From contig URQY01000004.1 in assembly GCA_900550165.1 (NCBI GenBank), positions 21,012-85,011 of the forward strand: a DNA stretch of 64,000 nucleotides. Reading direction: 5' to 3'. Shown here piece by piece: positions 33,847-43,619 of this stretch; position 1 is the stretch's first letter; every line of letters starts with the position of its first letter. The translations under genes were made by a program, and so were the position numbers. The notes beneath the pieces are model-generated. The model was not told the origin of the DNA and searched no databases. It worked only from the letters and a program-made list of their open reading frames with translations. This DNA is from an uncultured Eubacteriales bacterium (GTDB lineage Bacteria; Bacillota; Clostridia; Oscillospirales; Oscillospiraceae).

Positions 33847-35115
33847 TTATTTGTCGAGCAGGCACGCAACGCCCGGCAGCTCCTTGCCCTCCAGGAATTC
33901 GAGCGAAGCGCCGCCGCCGGTGGAGATGTGCGTGATCTTGTCGGCAAAGCCGAGCTGCTCGGCTGCCGCCGCGCTGTCGCCGCCGCCGATGATCGTGACC
34001 GCGCCGCTCTCGGCCAGCGCCTTGGCCATGGCCTTGGTGCCGTTTGCAAAGGCCGGGAACTCGAAAACGCCCATGGGTCCGTTCCACACGATCGTGCCCG
34101 CGCCCTTCGTGGCCGCGCAGAAAAGCTCGACCGTCTTCGGCCCGATGTCCATGCCCATCATGTCGGCGGGAATGTGCATCGCGTCGACGACGTGGGGCTC
34201 GGCGTCCGCGGAAAACTCCGCCGCCGCGACCGCATCGACCGGCAGCAGGAGCCTGACGCCCTTGGCCTTGGCCTTTTCGATCATTTCGAGCGCGTAGGCG
34301 CACTTGTCCTCTTCCAAAAGCGACTTGCCGATCTCGCCGCCCTGCGCCTTGGAGAAGGTGTAGGACATACCGCCGCCGATGATGACGGTGTCGGCCTTGT
34401 CGAGCAGGTTGTTGATGACGGCGATCTTGTCGCTCACCTTTGCGCCGCCGAGCACGGCGACAAACGGGCGCTTGGGATCGTCGAGCGCCTTGCCCATGAC
34501 CTCGAGTTCCTTGGCCACAAGCAGGCCGGACACGGCGGGAAGATAGGCCGCCACGCCTGCGGTGGAAGCGTGCGCGCGGTGCACCGTGCCGAACGCGTCG
34601 GAGACGTACAGCTCCGCCATCGAAGCAAGGGCCTTGGCGAGCTCGGGGTCGTTTTTCGTCTCGCCCGGCTCAAAGCGGGTGTTTTCCAGCAGCATGATCT
34701 CGCCGCCCTTGAGCGCCGCGGCCTTGGCCCTGGCGTCCTCGCCGACGACGTCGTGCGCAAAGATGACCTCTTTGCCCAGAAGCTCGGAAAGGCGCTCGGC
34801 AACGGGGGCAAGCGTCAGCTTCTTCAGGGACTTCTGCCACTTTTCCTCGGTCAGCGACGCGGGGTCCTTGCCCTTTTCGGTCTGCTTTTTCACCCATTTT
34901 TCAAACTTGGGCTCGGGCTTGCCGAGGTGCGAGCAGGCGATGACCGCCGCGCCGCGGTCGAACAGATACCGGATGGTCGGAAGAGCGGCCACGATGCGCT
35001 TATCCGAGGTAATCGCGCCGGTCTCCTTGTCCTGGGGCACGTTGAAGTCGCAGCGCAGCAGGACCTTCTTGCCGCTCACGTCCACATCGCAGACGGTCTT
35101 CTTGTTATAATTCAT
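33847..35115 (-). CDS. pgk: Phosphoglycerate kinase
   Basis: Transfers phosphate from 1,3-bisphosphoglycerate to ADP. The 422-residue protein has LRCDFNVPQD near the N terminus, SHLGKPEP, LLENTRFEPGE, SDAFGTVHRAHAS, GGAKVSDKI, and the C-terminal VWNGPMGVFE and GGGDSAAAA nucleotide motifs. It is about 25 residues longer than usual because of a charged insertion after SHLGKPEP (Lys/Glu-rich, about residues 67-93). No gap gene is next to it in the window. Confidence 0.96.
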   Translation of the reverse strand: MNYNKKTVCDVDVSGKKVLLRCDFNVPQDKETGAITSDKRIVAALPTIRYLFDRGAAVIACSHLGKPEPKFEKWVKKQTEKGKDPASLTEEKWQKSLKKLTLAPVAERLSELLGKEVIFAHDVVGEDARAKAAALKGGEIMLLENTRFEPGETKNDPELAKALASMAELYVSDAFGTVHRAHASTAGVAAYLPAVSGLLVAKELEVMGKALDDPKRPFVAVLGGAKVSDKIAVINNLLDKADTVIIGGGMSYTFSKAQGGEIGKSLLEEDKCAYALEMIEKAKAKGVRLLLPVDAVAAAEFSADAEPHVVDAMHIPADMMGMDIGPKTVELFCAATKGAGTIVWNGPMGVFEFPAFANGTKAMAKALAESGAVTIIGGGDSAAAAEQLGFADKITHISTGGGASLEFLEGKELPGVACLLDK

Positions 35116-35187
35116 GTTGTTTCCTCCTCATCATATACACAAATACGATTTGGTCTTCTACCGCTTTTCGCCGCCCCCGGTCTTCGC

Positions 35188-35685
35188 TCAGGGCTGCCGC
35201 TCCAGCATCTCGCCCTCGTGCTTGAGGCCGGGAAATCCGGTCTGCCGCAGCGCCTCATAGGTCAGGATCGCCACGGAGTTGGAAAGATTCAGGCTGCGCG
35301 CCTCTTTTCGCATCGGCAGGCGGATGCAGCGCTCGTAATGCGCGGTGCGGAAGTCCTCGGGAAGACCCGCCGTCTCCTTTCCGAAAAAGAGCCAGCAGCC
35401 GTCGCGGAATTCTGCCTGACAGTAATCCTGCGGGGCCTTGGTCGTGGCGAGCCAGCAGTCGCGCTCCGCTTCGGGGTGCTTTTGGAAAAGATCGGCCAGA
35501 TTTTCATACACGCTGATCTCCACAAGATACCAGTAGTCCAGTCCCGCGCGCTTGACGGCACGGTCGGAAATGTCGAACCCAAGGGGCTTGATGAGGTGCA
35601 GATGCGCCCCCGTTGCCGCACAGGTGCGCGCGATATTGCCGCAGTTCTGCGGGATCTCCGGCTCCACGAGCACGATGTTGAGCAT
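35188..35685 (-). CDS. trmL: tRNA (cytidine/uridine-34 2'-O)-methyltransferase
   Basis: SPOUT-class methyltransferase that modifies the wobble base of tRNA-Leu isoacceptors. The 165-residue protein begins MLNIVLVEPEIPQNCGNIARTC, then has FFGKETAGLPEDF and the knot motif CIRLPMRKEARSLNLSNSVAI near the C terminus. ATG 35685 is preceded by GGAGGAGA; the in-frame extension upstream covers the promoter and is not coding. Short protein length (about 155-165) is standard. Confidence 0.94.
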   Translation of the reverse strand: MLNIVLVEPEIPQNCGNIARTCAATGAHLHLIKPLGFDISDRAVKRAGLDYWYLVEISVYENLADLFQKHPEAERDCWLATTKAPQDYCQAEFRDGCWLFFGKETAGLPEDFRTAHYERCIRLPMRKEARSLNLSNSVAILTYEALRQTGFPGLKHEGEMLERQP

Positions 35686-35716
35686 AATGGCGTCTCCTCC
35701 ACGCGAAAGTTTAATT

Positions 35717-35745
35717 ATTGTACCGCAAAAATATTGCGAATTCAA
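35717..35745 (-). promoter_or_regulatory. Promoter of trmL
   Basis: On the minus strand TTGAAT, 17 bases, TACAAT, about 30 bases upstream of the start. The divergent glmU-like gene has its own TATAAT at 35860-35865 with a poor -35 box (TGGATT, 16-base spacing). Confidence 0.7.
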
Positions 35746-35905
35746 CCTAAAATGCAGCCTTTTGAAACGAAATTTCCAAATCGGCGCGCCAAGCGGCCCA
35801 AAGCGAAAAAAGTTTTTGTCTTTTTTGCGAGAAAAGGTGGATTTTTTGATTCTCTTTGATATAATACCCGTAAAGAATGACTTTCGATGAAAGGAGATGT
35901 CTCCA

Positions 35906-37045
35906 ATGGATCAGAAGCTGGCCGTCCTGTTCATGCCGGACGATATGACCCTGACAAAAGAGAAAACGCCGCTGATGCTCAGGCCCATTCTGTTCTGCCC
36001 CATCCTCACGTGGATGATCGACGAGCTGATGGGACAGGGCATTGAGCGGTTTTTTATTGTGTCCGACGTGCGCGCGCACGACACGATGCGCCCCTACGTC
36101 TCCGAACAGGCCGACGTCACCTATGTTGACGGCGCCCGGCACGGCGAAGAGCTGCTGAAGCTCCTGAAAAACGAGAAGGGCAGCGTGCTCATCGTCAACG
36201 GCGCGGTGTTGCCGGTCGGCGTGTTCTCCGGCGGCGCGGTCTACTCGGCCGAGGCAAAAGAGTGCTGCAAGGTGCTCAAAGAGCACGGCGCGTTCGCGGC
36301 CTTCCCCAAGGGGGCGGAGATCAGCAAGGGCTTCCTTCCCGTCGGCGACGATGAGGAGCTGCGCTCCGCGCAGGATATGTGCCGCCGCAAGATCGCCGAC
36401 AGGCATTTTGCCGCGGGCGTTTCCATCATGGATGTGAACAACACCTACATTGACCCCCGCGTGAAGATCGGCAGCGGCACGGTCATCCTCCCCGGCACCA
36501 TCCTGCGCGGCAACACGGTCATCGGCAAAAACTGCACCATCGGCCCGAACGCCATGATCCGCGACTGCACGATCGGCGACGAGACCGAGGTGAACACCTC
36601 GCAGCTCAATGAGAGCACCGTCGGCGCGCACACGACCGTCGGTCCCTTTGCCTACGTCCGTCCGAACTCGAAGATCGGCGACCATGTCAAGGTCGGCGAC
36701 TTTGTCGAGATCAAAAACAGCGTCATCGGCAACGGCACGAAGATCTCGCACCTCACCTACGTCGGCGACAGCGATTGCGGCGAGCGCATCAACTTCGGCT
36801 GCGGCACGGTCACGACGAATTACGACGGCTTTAAAAAGTTCCGCTGCACGATCGGCGACGACGCTTTCATCGGCTGCAACACAAACCTCATCGCCCCCGT
36901 CACGGTCGGAAACGGCAGCTACATCGCCGCCGGCTCCACCATCACCGACGAGGTGCCCGCCGATTCCCTCGCCATCGCGCGCGAGCGTCAGGTCAACAAG
37001 CCCGGCTGGGCGGAACAGTGGCGCGCGGCACACGAGAAAAAGTAA
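35906..37045 (+). CDS. GlmU-like protein: intact acetyltransferase half, degenerate uridylyltransferase half
   Basis: A 379-residue protein. Residues about 166-379 form a left-handed beta-helix very like the GlmU acetyltransferase, with the expected active-site residues: Arg252 (AYVRPNS), Lys270 (VEIKN), His282 (ISHLTYVG) and Asn305 (TNYDG). Residues 1-165 align loosely with the GlmU pyrophosphorylase start (AVLFMPDDMT... CPILTWMIDELMGQGIERFFIVSD), but the LAAGxGTRM nucleotide-binding signature and the GDxPL metal motif are absent, and the domain is about 65 residues short. It is followed by prs, as glmU is in B. subtilis. Start: ATG 35906, nine bases after AAAGGAG. It should acetylate glucosamine 1-phosphate but not make UDP-GlcNAc; a separate uridylyltransferase would be needed. 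Confidence 0.85.
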   Translation: MDQKLAVLFMPDDMTLTKEKTPLMLRPILFCPILTWMIDELMGQGIERFFIVSDVRAHDTMRPYVSEQADVTYVDGARHGEELLKLLKNEKGSVLIVNGAVLPVGVFSGGAVYSAEAKECCKVLKEHGAFAAFPKGAEISKGFLPVGDDEELRSAQDMCRRKIADRHFAAGVSIMDVNNTYIDPRVKIGSGTVILPGTILRGNTVIGKNCTIGPNAMIRDCTIGDETEVNTSQLNESTVGAHTTVGPFAYVRPNSKIGDHVKVGDFVEIKNSVIGNGTKISHLTYVGDSDCGERINFGCGTVTTNYDGFKKFRCTIGDDAFIGCNTNLIAPVTVGNGSYIAAGSTITDEVPADSLAIARERQVNKPGWAEQWRAAHEKK

Positions 37046-37082
37046 CTTCAGAAAATTTTTATAAACAGAGGAGTACATCAAC

Positions 37083-38051
37083 ATGATCTCTCACGGTAAG
37101 GACATCAAGATTTTCACCGGCAACGCAAACCCCAAACTGGCAGCGGACATCTGCAAGATCATCGGCACCAAGCTCGGCGAGAGCGAGGTCAAGAGCTTCG
37201 CAGACGGCGAGGCCTCCGTCTCCCTGTACGAGACCGTGCGCGGCAGCGACGTGTTCCTCGTTCAGTCCACCTGCAAGCCCGTCAACGACAGTCTGATGGA
37301 GCTGCTCATCATGGTCGACGCCTGCCGCCGCGCTTCCGCCGGCCGCATCACCGCCGTCATGCCCTACTTCGGCTACGCCCGTCAGGACCGCAAGGCCAAG
37401 AGCCGCGACCCCATCTCCGCAAAGCTTGTGGCCAATATGCTCGTCGCCGCCGGCGTTGACCGCGTGCTGACCATGGACCTGCACGCCAACCAGATCCAGG
37501 GCTTCTTCGATATCCCCGTGGATAACCTCTTCGGCAACCCCATCTTCGTCGATTACTACGCCAAGAAGTTCGGCTCCGTATGCGAGGACATGGTCGTCGT
37601 CTCCCCCGACGTCGGCTCCGTCGCCCGCGCCCGCACCTTCGCCCAGAAGCTGCACATGAATCTCGCCATCGTCGACAAGCGCCGCCAGAAGGCCAACCAG
37701 TGCGAGGTCATGAACGTCATCGGCGACGTGGAGGGCAAGGAGTGCATCCTCTTCGACGATATGGTCGATACCGCCGGCTCCCTCTGCAACGCGGCCAAGG
37801 CCATCGTTGAGGTCGGCGGCGCGAAGAAGGTCTACGCCTGCGCGTCCCACGGCGTTCTCTCCGGCCCCGCGCTCGAGCGCCTCGCCAACAGCAACATCGA
37901 AGAGCTCGCTCTGCTCGACACCATCCCCGCCCCCGTCGGCGAGGAAGAGCTCAAGAAGTCCCGCATCAAGTACCTGACCGTCGCGCCCATGTTCGCCGAA
38001 GCGATCGAGCGCACCTATCAGGAGATCTCCATCGCGAAGCTCTTTAACTAA
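37083..38051 (+). CDS. prs: Ribose-phosphate pyrophosphokinase
   Basis: Makes PRPP from ribose 5-phosphate and ATP for nucleotide, histidine and tryptophan synthesis. The 322-residue protein has the FTGNANPKLA start, FADGE, GYARQDRKAKSRDPISAKLVA, the metal-binding MDLHANQIQGFFD (around residue 130) and the PRPP-binding LFDDMVDTAGSL (around 222). Length is typical of class I enzymes. 37 bases after the GlmU-like gene. Confidence 0.97.
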   Translation: MISHGKDIKIFTGNANPKLAADICKIIGTKLGESEVKSFADGEASVSLYETVRGSDVFLVQSTCKPVNDSLMELLIMVDACRRASAGRITAVMPYFGYARQDRKAKSRDPISAKLVANMLVAAGVDRVLTMDLHANQIQGFFDIPVDNLFGNPIFVDYYAKKFGSVCEDMVVVSPDVGSVARARTFAQKLHMNLAIVDKRRQKANQCEVMNVIGDVEGKECILFDDMVDTAGSLCNAAKAIVEVGGAKKVYACASHGVLSGPALERLANSNIEELALLDTIPAPVGEEELKKSRIKYLTVAPMFAEAIERTYQEISIAKLFN

Positions 38052-38084
38052 AATTCCTTCCCCGCTCTGTGTGGGGATGGCGCT

Positions 38085-38125
38085 CAAGGGGGGTGTTCTC
38101 TTTTGTAAAAGAGAGCACCCCCTTT
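38085..38125. repeat. Palindromic repeat, copy 1
   Basis: Two 19-base arms (38086-38104 and 38107-38125) pair with one wobble around GT. It lies between prs and pth and lacks a following T-run. It belongs to the AAAGGGGG...CTCTTT/AAAGAG...CCCCCTTT family seen at five places in this window. Confidence 0.85.
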
Positions 38126-38177
38126 CCCCGCGCGGCGCGCGGGCAAAAACTCTCCCTGGAAAAGTGAGGAACCTCCT

Positions 38178-38759
38178 ATGATCTTTAAGAAGTCCGGCCC
38201 ACCGGAATGGCTGCTCGTCTGTCTGGGCAATTACGGCAAGGAATACGAAAACACCCGCCACAACATCGGCTTCATGGCCGCGGAGCGTCTGATCGACAAG
38301 CGCGATCTTCGCTGCAACCGCTTGCGCTTCCGCGCGCTGACCGAGGTCATCGAATTCGGCGGGGCGAACGTGCTTTTGATGATGCCGCAGACGTATATGA
38401 ACCTCTCGGGTGAGGCTGTCGGCGAGGCAGCGCGCTTTTACAAAATCCCCGCCGATCACGTCATCGTCATCTCCGACGATATCTCCCTCCCGCTCGGCAA
38501 GGTCCGCGTGCGCGGCAGCGGCAGCGCGGGCGGGCACAACGGTCTCAAGAACATCATCGCCCACCTCGGCACCGACAAGTTCCCGCGCGTGAAGGTCGGC
38601 GTCGGCGCGCCGGAGCACGACATCGTCGACTGGGTCATCGGCCCGTTCTCCGCCCCCGAACGCAAGGTCATCGACGGCGTGCTCGACCGCGTGCTCGAGG
38701 CTGCCGAGTGCATCATCACCGACGGCGTGCTCGCCGCGCAGAATCGCTGCAACGGCTGA
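38178..38759 (+). CDS. pth: Peptidyl-tRNA hydrolase
   Basis: Recycles tRNA from stalled peptidyl-tRNA. The 193-residue protein has LLVCLGNYGKEYENTRHNIGFMA (with catalytic His and Asn), MPQTYMNLSGEAV, and the ISDDISLPLGKVRVRGSGSAGGHNGLKNII motif. An N-terminal leader FKKSGPPEW of about 10 residues precedes the usual start. Its place between prs and mfd is the conserved Firmicutes order; the ctc gene found between prs and pth in B. subtilis is absent. Confidence 0.96.
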   Translation: MIFKKSGPPEWLLVCLGNYGKEYENTRHNIGFMAAERLIDKRDLRCNRLRFRALTEVIEFGGANVLLMMPQTYMNLSGEAVGEAARFYKIPADHVIVISDDISLPLGKVRVRGSGSAGGHNGLKNIIAHLGTDKFPRVKVGVGAPEHDIVDWVIGPFSAPERKVIDGVLDRVLEAAECIITDGVLAAQNRCNG

Positions 38760-38901
38760 GCGCTTTTACCGCTAAAATTTATAAAATCGCCATAGACTTT
38801 TTGCGAAAAGCTCATATAATATCATCATAACATTTCGGGTGCGACCCGCCGCGTGCGCGGCGGATCGGCCCTTTTGCGCGTTGCGGAAGGAGGGGAACGG
38901 C

Positions 38902-41900
38902 ATGGCACAGGGAATGCAGAAGCTGAATGAAGCGCTCGCCTCGCTGCCCGAGGTGCGCGAGCTGCTGCTCTCGCTCGACGCGGGCACCTCTCCCATCGCC
39001 GTGTCGGGCCTTTCGGGTGTGCACCGCGCGCAGCTTGCCGCCGCCGTGCGGCAGAAGACGCAGCGCGCCCTTTTGGTCATCTGCGCGGACGAAAATGAGG
39101 CGAACCGCATGGCAGGCGACCTGCACGAGCTGCTCGGCGAGGACGTGAGCCTTCTCTTCGCGCGCGAATGGCAGCTGCGCGACCGCGTGTCCGCCTCCCA
39201 CGGCTGGGAGCAGCAGCGCATCGGCACGCTGTGCAGTCTGGCCGTCGGCCGATCGCCCATTCTGGTCGCAACGGTCGACGCGCTGATGCAGCGCACGCTC
39301 CCGTCCGAGGTCCTGCGCGGCGCGGTGACGGAGATCAAGGTCGGCGCGCGCTTCGACCTTGCCGCGCTTTCCAAAAAGCTTGTCGAGATCGGCTATGTCC
39401 GCGCGGAAACGGTCGAAGGCGTGGGCCAGTTCGCCCTGCGCGGCGGGATTTTGGATATCTACTCGCCGCTCAGCGCGCCCGTGCGCGTCGAATTCTTTGA
39501 CGACGAGGTCGACGCGATGGGCGAATTCGACCTCGCGACCCAGCGCCGCACGCAGAACGTCAAGACGCTCACCGTCCTGCCCGCGGCGGAGGTGCTGCCC
39601 GCGCTCTCGGACGGCGGGCGCGAAGCAATGCTCGAGCGCCTCTCCCACGCGGCGCAGAAGCTCGAAAAAAAAGCGGCGGACAGTCCCATCGTCCAAACGC
39701 TGCGCGGCGATATCGAGCGGCTATCCAATGACCTGCCGCTCGGCGGCATGGACCGGTATCTGGCCGCGTGCTACCCCACGGAGGTCTGCGCGCTCGACTA
39801 TCTCGCGCCCGACACGCTTGCGGTCGTGAGCGACGGGATGCGCGTGCTGGAGCGCGGCAAAAATTACCACTGGGAGCTTTCCGAGGACGTAAAGCCCCTC
39901 ATCGAAGAGGGCGTTCTCTGCGGAGAGTTTGCTTCGCTCGCGCTCAGCCAGGAGGCGCTCAGCCACCGGCTCGCGGACTTTCCCGTGCTGCTGCTCGACG
40001 CGCTGCCGACCTCGCGCAATCTGCTCGCGCCGCGCGTGCTGCTCAGCATGAACGCGCGTTCGCTGCCGAGCTATGGCGGCAGTCTTGAGACCGCCGCGGG
40101 CGATATGGAGCGCTATCTCGGCGCGGGCTGCGGCGTGCTCGTCCTCTGCGGCAACGAAACGCGCGCGAAGAACTTCCAGCGCCTTTTGGAGGAGCGAAAC
40201 ATCCGCGCGCAGCTCAACCTGAAAAACGACCGCCTGCCCGCCCCGCACGAGACCGTCATCGGCCTCGGCGCGCTCAGCGCGGGCAGCGAATATCCCCAAC
40301 TGAAGCTCGTCATCCTGACCGAGGGCCAGCTCACCGCTCCCCTTTCCGGCAAACGGGCAAAAGCAAAGCCGAAAAAGGAGACGTCCGCGCGCGCCGCACT
40401 GCGGTCCTACGAAGACCTCTCCCCCGGCGATCTCGTCGTGCACGTGCACCACGGCATCGGCCGCTTCGCGGGCATCGAGCGGATGCGCGTGGACGGCGTG
40501 GATAAGGACTATATCAAGATCTGCTACGCGGGCAACGACAGCCTGTATGTCCCCGCCACGCAGCTCGACATGGTGTCGAAATACATCGGCGGCCACGGCG
40601 AGGACGAGGACGGTCAGCAGCGCGCCAAGCTCTCAAAGCTCGGCGGCACGGACTGGTCGCGCGCCAAGACGAAGGCGCGCGCCGCGGCGAAGGATCTTGC
40701 CAAGGGACTCATCGCGCTCTACGCCGAGCGCCAGCGTCGCCCGGGCTTCGCCTTTTCGCCCGACTCCCCGTGGCAGAAGGAATTCGAAGACGCTTTCGAC
40801 TACGAAGAGACCGACGATCAGCTGCGCGCCATCGCCGAAATCAAGGGCGACATGGAGCGCACAACGCCGATGGACCGCCTGCTCTGCGGCGACGTGGGCT
40901 ACGGCAAGACCGAGGTCGCGCTGCGCGCGGTGATGAAGTGCGTGCTCGACGGCAAGCAGGCGGCGATCTTAGTGCCGACCACGGTGCTCGCCCAGCAGCA
41001 CTATGCGACCGCCATCAACCGCTTCCGCTCGTTCCCCGTGCACATCGAGGTGCTATCGCGCTTCAAAACGCCGGCGCAGAAGAAACAAATTTTGCAGGAC
41101 GCGGCCGCGGGAAAGATCGATCTTCTCATCGGCACGCACTCGCTGCTGCAAAAGAGCCTGCACTTCAAGGACTTGGGGCTTCTCGTCATCGACGAGGAGC
41201 AGCGCTTCGGCGTGACGCACAAAGAAAAGCTCAAGGAGCTTTCCCGTCAGGTCGACACGCTGACGCTCTCGGCAACGCCGATCCCCCGCACGCTCAACAT
41301 GGCGCTCTCGGGTCTGCGCGATATGTCGACCATCGAGGTCCCGCCCGTCGACCGCCAGCCGGTGCAGACCTATGTCCTCGAGCACAACTGGGGCATCATT
41401 GCTGACGCCATCCGGCGCGAGCTTGCCCGCGGCGGGCAGGTCTACTATATGCACAACCGCGTGGAGACCATCGACCGCTGCGCAGCGACACTCAAAAAGC
41501 TCCTCGGCGAAGAGGTCTCGATCGGCGTCGCCCACGGAAAAATGGACGAAAAGGGTTTATCGGCCGTGATGCAGCAGCTCTCGGACGGAGAGCTTCAGGT
41601 GCTCGTCTGCACGACCATCATCGAAACGGGCATCGACATCCCCAACGTCAACACCCTCATCATTGAGGACGCCGACCGCCTCGGCCTCGCCCAGCTCCAC
41701 CAGATCAGAGGGCGCATCGGCCGCAGCGCAAGAAGAGCCTACGCCTACATGACCTACCGCGCGGGCAAAATTCTCACGGAGGTCGCCGCCAAGCGCCTCA
41801 CCGCCATCCGCGAGTACGCGGAGTTCGGCTCGGGCTTTCGCATCGCGATGCGCGATCTTGAAATTCGCGGCGCGGGCAACCTGCTCGGCCCCGAGCAGTC

Positions 41901-42465
41901 GGGCTATATGATGAGCGTCGGCTACGATATGTACTTGCAGCTCCTGGAAGAAGCGGTGCTCGAGCAGCGCGGCGAAAAAGCGCCGCAGCGCACCGAGTGC
42001 TCGGCAGACCTCACGGTTTCGGCCAACCTGCCCGAGAGCTACATCCCCTCGGGCGAGCAGCGCATGGACATCTACCGCCGCATCGCGGCGCTGCGCACGG
42101 CCGAGCAGTCGCAGGAGCTGCTCGATGAACTCATCGACCGCTACGGCGAGCCGCCGCAGCCTGTTTTGAAGCTCATGGACGTCGCGCTTCTGCGCGCGGA
42201 GGCGGCGCAGACCGGCATCTGCGATATCTCGCAGCGCGGCAGTGAGATCACCTTCACCTTCGCCGCGTCCGAGGCCGTGCCCGTGGAGGCTGTGATGGCG
42301 CTCTGCTCGCTGCCGAAAAACAAGCGCCGGCTCACCCTGTCCGCCACCGGAGCGGGGCCGAAGCTGCTGCTGCGCCTCGCGCCGAACGAGGACGCGCTCG
42401 AAAGTGCCTTGACGCTGGTCGGAGACCTGCGTGTGAATAAGGAAGAAAACGAAAAGAAGAGGTAA
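38902..42465 (+). CDS. mfd: Transcription-repair coupling factor Mfd
   Basis: Removes RNA polymerase stalled at DNA lesions and recruits UvrA. The 1187-residue protein has an N-terminal UvrB-like part with FALRGGILDIYSP, the RNA-polymerase-interacting CarD-like domain (LSPGDLVVHVHHGIGRFAGIERM, around residue 510), and a RecG-like helicase with Walker A GDVGYGKTE, DEEQRFG, SATPIPRTL, TTIIETGIDIPN and QIRGRIGRS. The C-terminal TRCF domain follows. ATG 38902 with AAGGAGGGG upstream. Confidence 0.97.
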   Translation: MAQGMQKLNEALASLPEVRELLLSLDAGTSPIAVSGLSGVHRAQLAAAVRQKTQRALLVICADENEANRMAGDLHELLGEDVSLLFAREWQLRDRVSASHGWEQQRIGTLCSLAVGRSPILVATVDALMQRTLPSEVLRGAVTEIKVGARFDLAALSKKLVEIGYVRAETVEGVGQFALRGGILDIYSPLSAPVRVEFFDDEVDAMGEFDLATQRRTQNVKTLTVLPAAEVLPALSDGGREAMLERLSHAAQKLEKKAADSPIVQTLRGDIERLSNDLPLGGMDRYLAACYPTEVCALDYLAPDTLAVVSDGMRVLERGKNYHWELSEDVKPLIEEGVLCGEFASLALSQEALSHRLADFPVLLLDALPTSRNLLAPRVLLSMNARSLPSYGGSLETAAGDMERYLGAGCGVLVLCGNETRAKNFQRLLEERNIRAQLNLKNDRLPAPHETVIGLGALSAGSEYPQLKLVILTEGQLTAPLSGKRAKAKPKKETSARAALRSYEDLSPGDLVVHVHHGIGRFAGIERMRVDGVDKDYIKICYAGNDSLYVPATQLDMVSKYIGGHGEDEDGQQRAKLSKLGGTDWSRAKTKARAAAKDLAKGLIALYAERQRRPGFAFSPDSPWQKEFEDAFDYEETDDQLRAIAEIKGDMERTTPMDRLLCGDVGYGKTEVALRAVMKCVLDGKQAAILVPTTVLAQQHYATAINRFRSFPVHIEVLSRFKTPAQKKQILQDAAAGKIDLLIGTHSLLQKSLHFKDLGLLVIDEEQRFGVTHKEKLKELSRQVDTLTLSATPIPRTLNMALSGLRDMSTIEVPPVDRQPVQTYVLEHNWGIIADAIRRELARGGQVYYMHNRVETIDRCAATLKKLLGEEVSIGVAHGKMDEKGLSAVMQQLSDGELQVLVCTTIIETGIDIPNVNTLIIEDADRLGLAQLHQIRGRIGRSARRAYAYMTYRAGKILTEVAAKRLTAIREYAEFGSGFRIAMRDLEIRGAGNLLGPEQSGYMMSVGYDMYLQLLEEAVLEQRGEKAPQRTECSADLTVSANLPESYIPSGEQRMDIYRRIAALRTAEQSQELLDELIDRYGEPPQPVLKLMDVALLRAEAAQTGICDISQRGSEITFTFAASEAVPVEAVMALCSLPKNKRRLTLSATGAGPKLLLRLAPNEDALESALTLVGDLRVNKEENEKKR

Positions 42466-42469
42466 CATT

Positions 42470-43588
42470 ATGCTGAAAAAGAGAATTCTCTCATTCCTCG
42501 GCGCAGCGGCTGTCACCGCGGCGCTCACCTTCGCCGTCGTGAGCGTGTCTCCCTCGAACGGCTTCACCTCCGGCTCGCTGCAGGAGGGCATGAGCTACGA
42601 CACCTGCGGCGTCTCGCCCGACGCGGTCGTCGCCTCCGTGGACGGCAACGGCGCGACCGCCGACCTGATCACCTATTGGATCGGCTACAGCGCCTCGTAT
42701 CTCGACACATATATGCAGTATTACGGCGGCGGCGCGCTCGACTGGAGCTACACCATGTCCGACGGCACGACCATGTCCGACTACATCAAAAACGACGTGC
42801 TCTCCACCGTCAAGCAGGAGCTCGTCATCGAAAATCTCGCCGAGCAGTACGGCGTGACGCTCACCGACGAGCAGGAGGCCGCCATCGAGTCCGACGAGCA
42901 GAGCTTCATCGAGCAGTACGGCGGCGAGGAGGGCTTTGCCGCCGAGCTCGCCAAGCTCGGCCTGCGCCGCGAGACCTACGAGCGCATCACCCGCGCTAAT
43001 TACCTTTATCAGAATCTCTATCAGCTCTATCAGACCGAGGGCAGCGCGCTGTACGCCTCCGACGAGGACCTCGCCGTCTACGCTGCCGACCAGGGCTACA
43101 TCACGGCTGACCACATCCTGCTCGCCACCAAGGACACCGCCACGGGCGAGGCGCTGAGCGACGAGCAGAAGGCCGAAAAGAAGGCCCTTGCTGAGGAGCT
43201 TGCCGAAAAGCTCAGAAGCTACACGGGCGACGATCTCGCCTCCTACTTCGCCGAGCTTGCCGACGAGTACAGCGAGGACCCCGGCCGCGCCTCCTATCCC
43301 TCGGGCTACACCTTCACCACCGGCTCGATGGTGCAGGAGTTTGAGGATGCGGCCTACGCCCTCTCTGAGGGCGAGGTGAGCGATATCGTGGAGTCGAGCT
43401 TCGGCTACCACATCCTGCTCCGCCTGCCGCTCGACAAGGCCGCCGCAGCCGAGACCGTCCGCGAGGACTACTTCTCGAGCCTCATCGACGAGCAGATGGA
43501 CAAGGCCAAAGCCGCCACGAGCGCAGACTATGACAAGCTCGACCCGCAGGCACTGTACGAGGCGATCGTCGCCGCACAAGCGGAGTAA
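42470..43588 (+). CDS. Secreted parvulin-type peptidyl-prolyl isomerase (PrsA-like foldase)
   Basis: Extracytoplasmic folding factor. The 372-residue protein has a signal or anchor segment (about 4-27), a SurA/PrsA-like N-terminal helical domain (about 45-190) and one rotamase domain (about 205-325: ITADHILLATKD, FAELADEYSEDPG, GYTFTTGSMVQEFEDAAYALSEGEVSDIVESSFGYHILLRL). Unlike B. subtilis PrsA, no lipobox Cys is visible after the hydrophobic stretch, so it is probably signal-anchored or secreted. It starts four bases after mfd, as in related Clostridia. Confidence 0.88.
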   Translation: MLKKRILSFLGAAAVTAALTFAVVSVSPSNGFTSGSLQEGMSYDTCGVSPDAVVASVDGNGATADLITYWIGYSASYLDTYMQYYGGGALDWSYTMSDGTTMSDYIKNDVLSTVKQELVIENLAEQYGVTLTDEQEAAIESDEQSFIEQYGGEEGFAAELAKLGLRRETYERITRANYLYQNLYQLYQTEGSALYASDEDLAVYAADQGYITADHILLATKDTATGEALSDEQKAEKKALAEELAEKLRSYTGDDLASYFAELADEYSEDPGRASYPSGYTFTTGSMVQEFEDAAYALSEGEVSDIVESSFGYHILLRLPLDKAAAAETVREDYFSSLIDEQMDKAKAATSADYDKLDPQALYEAIVAAQAE

Positions 43589-43619
43589 CGATCGTTCTCC
43601 GCGACAGCACATATGACCC

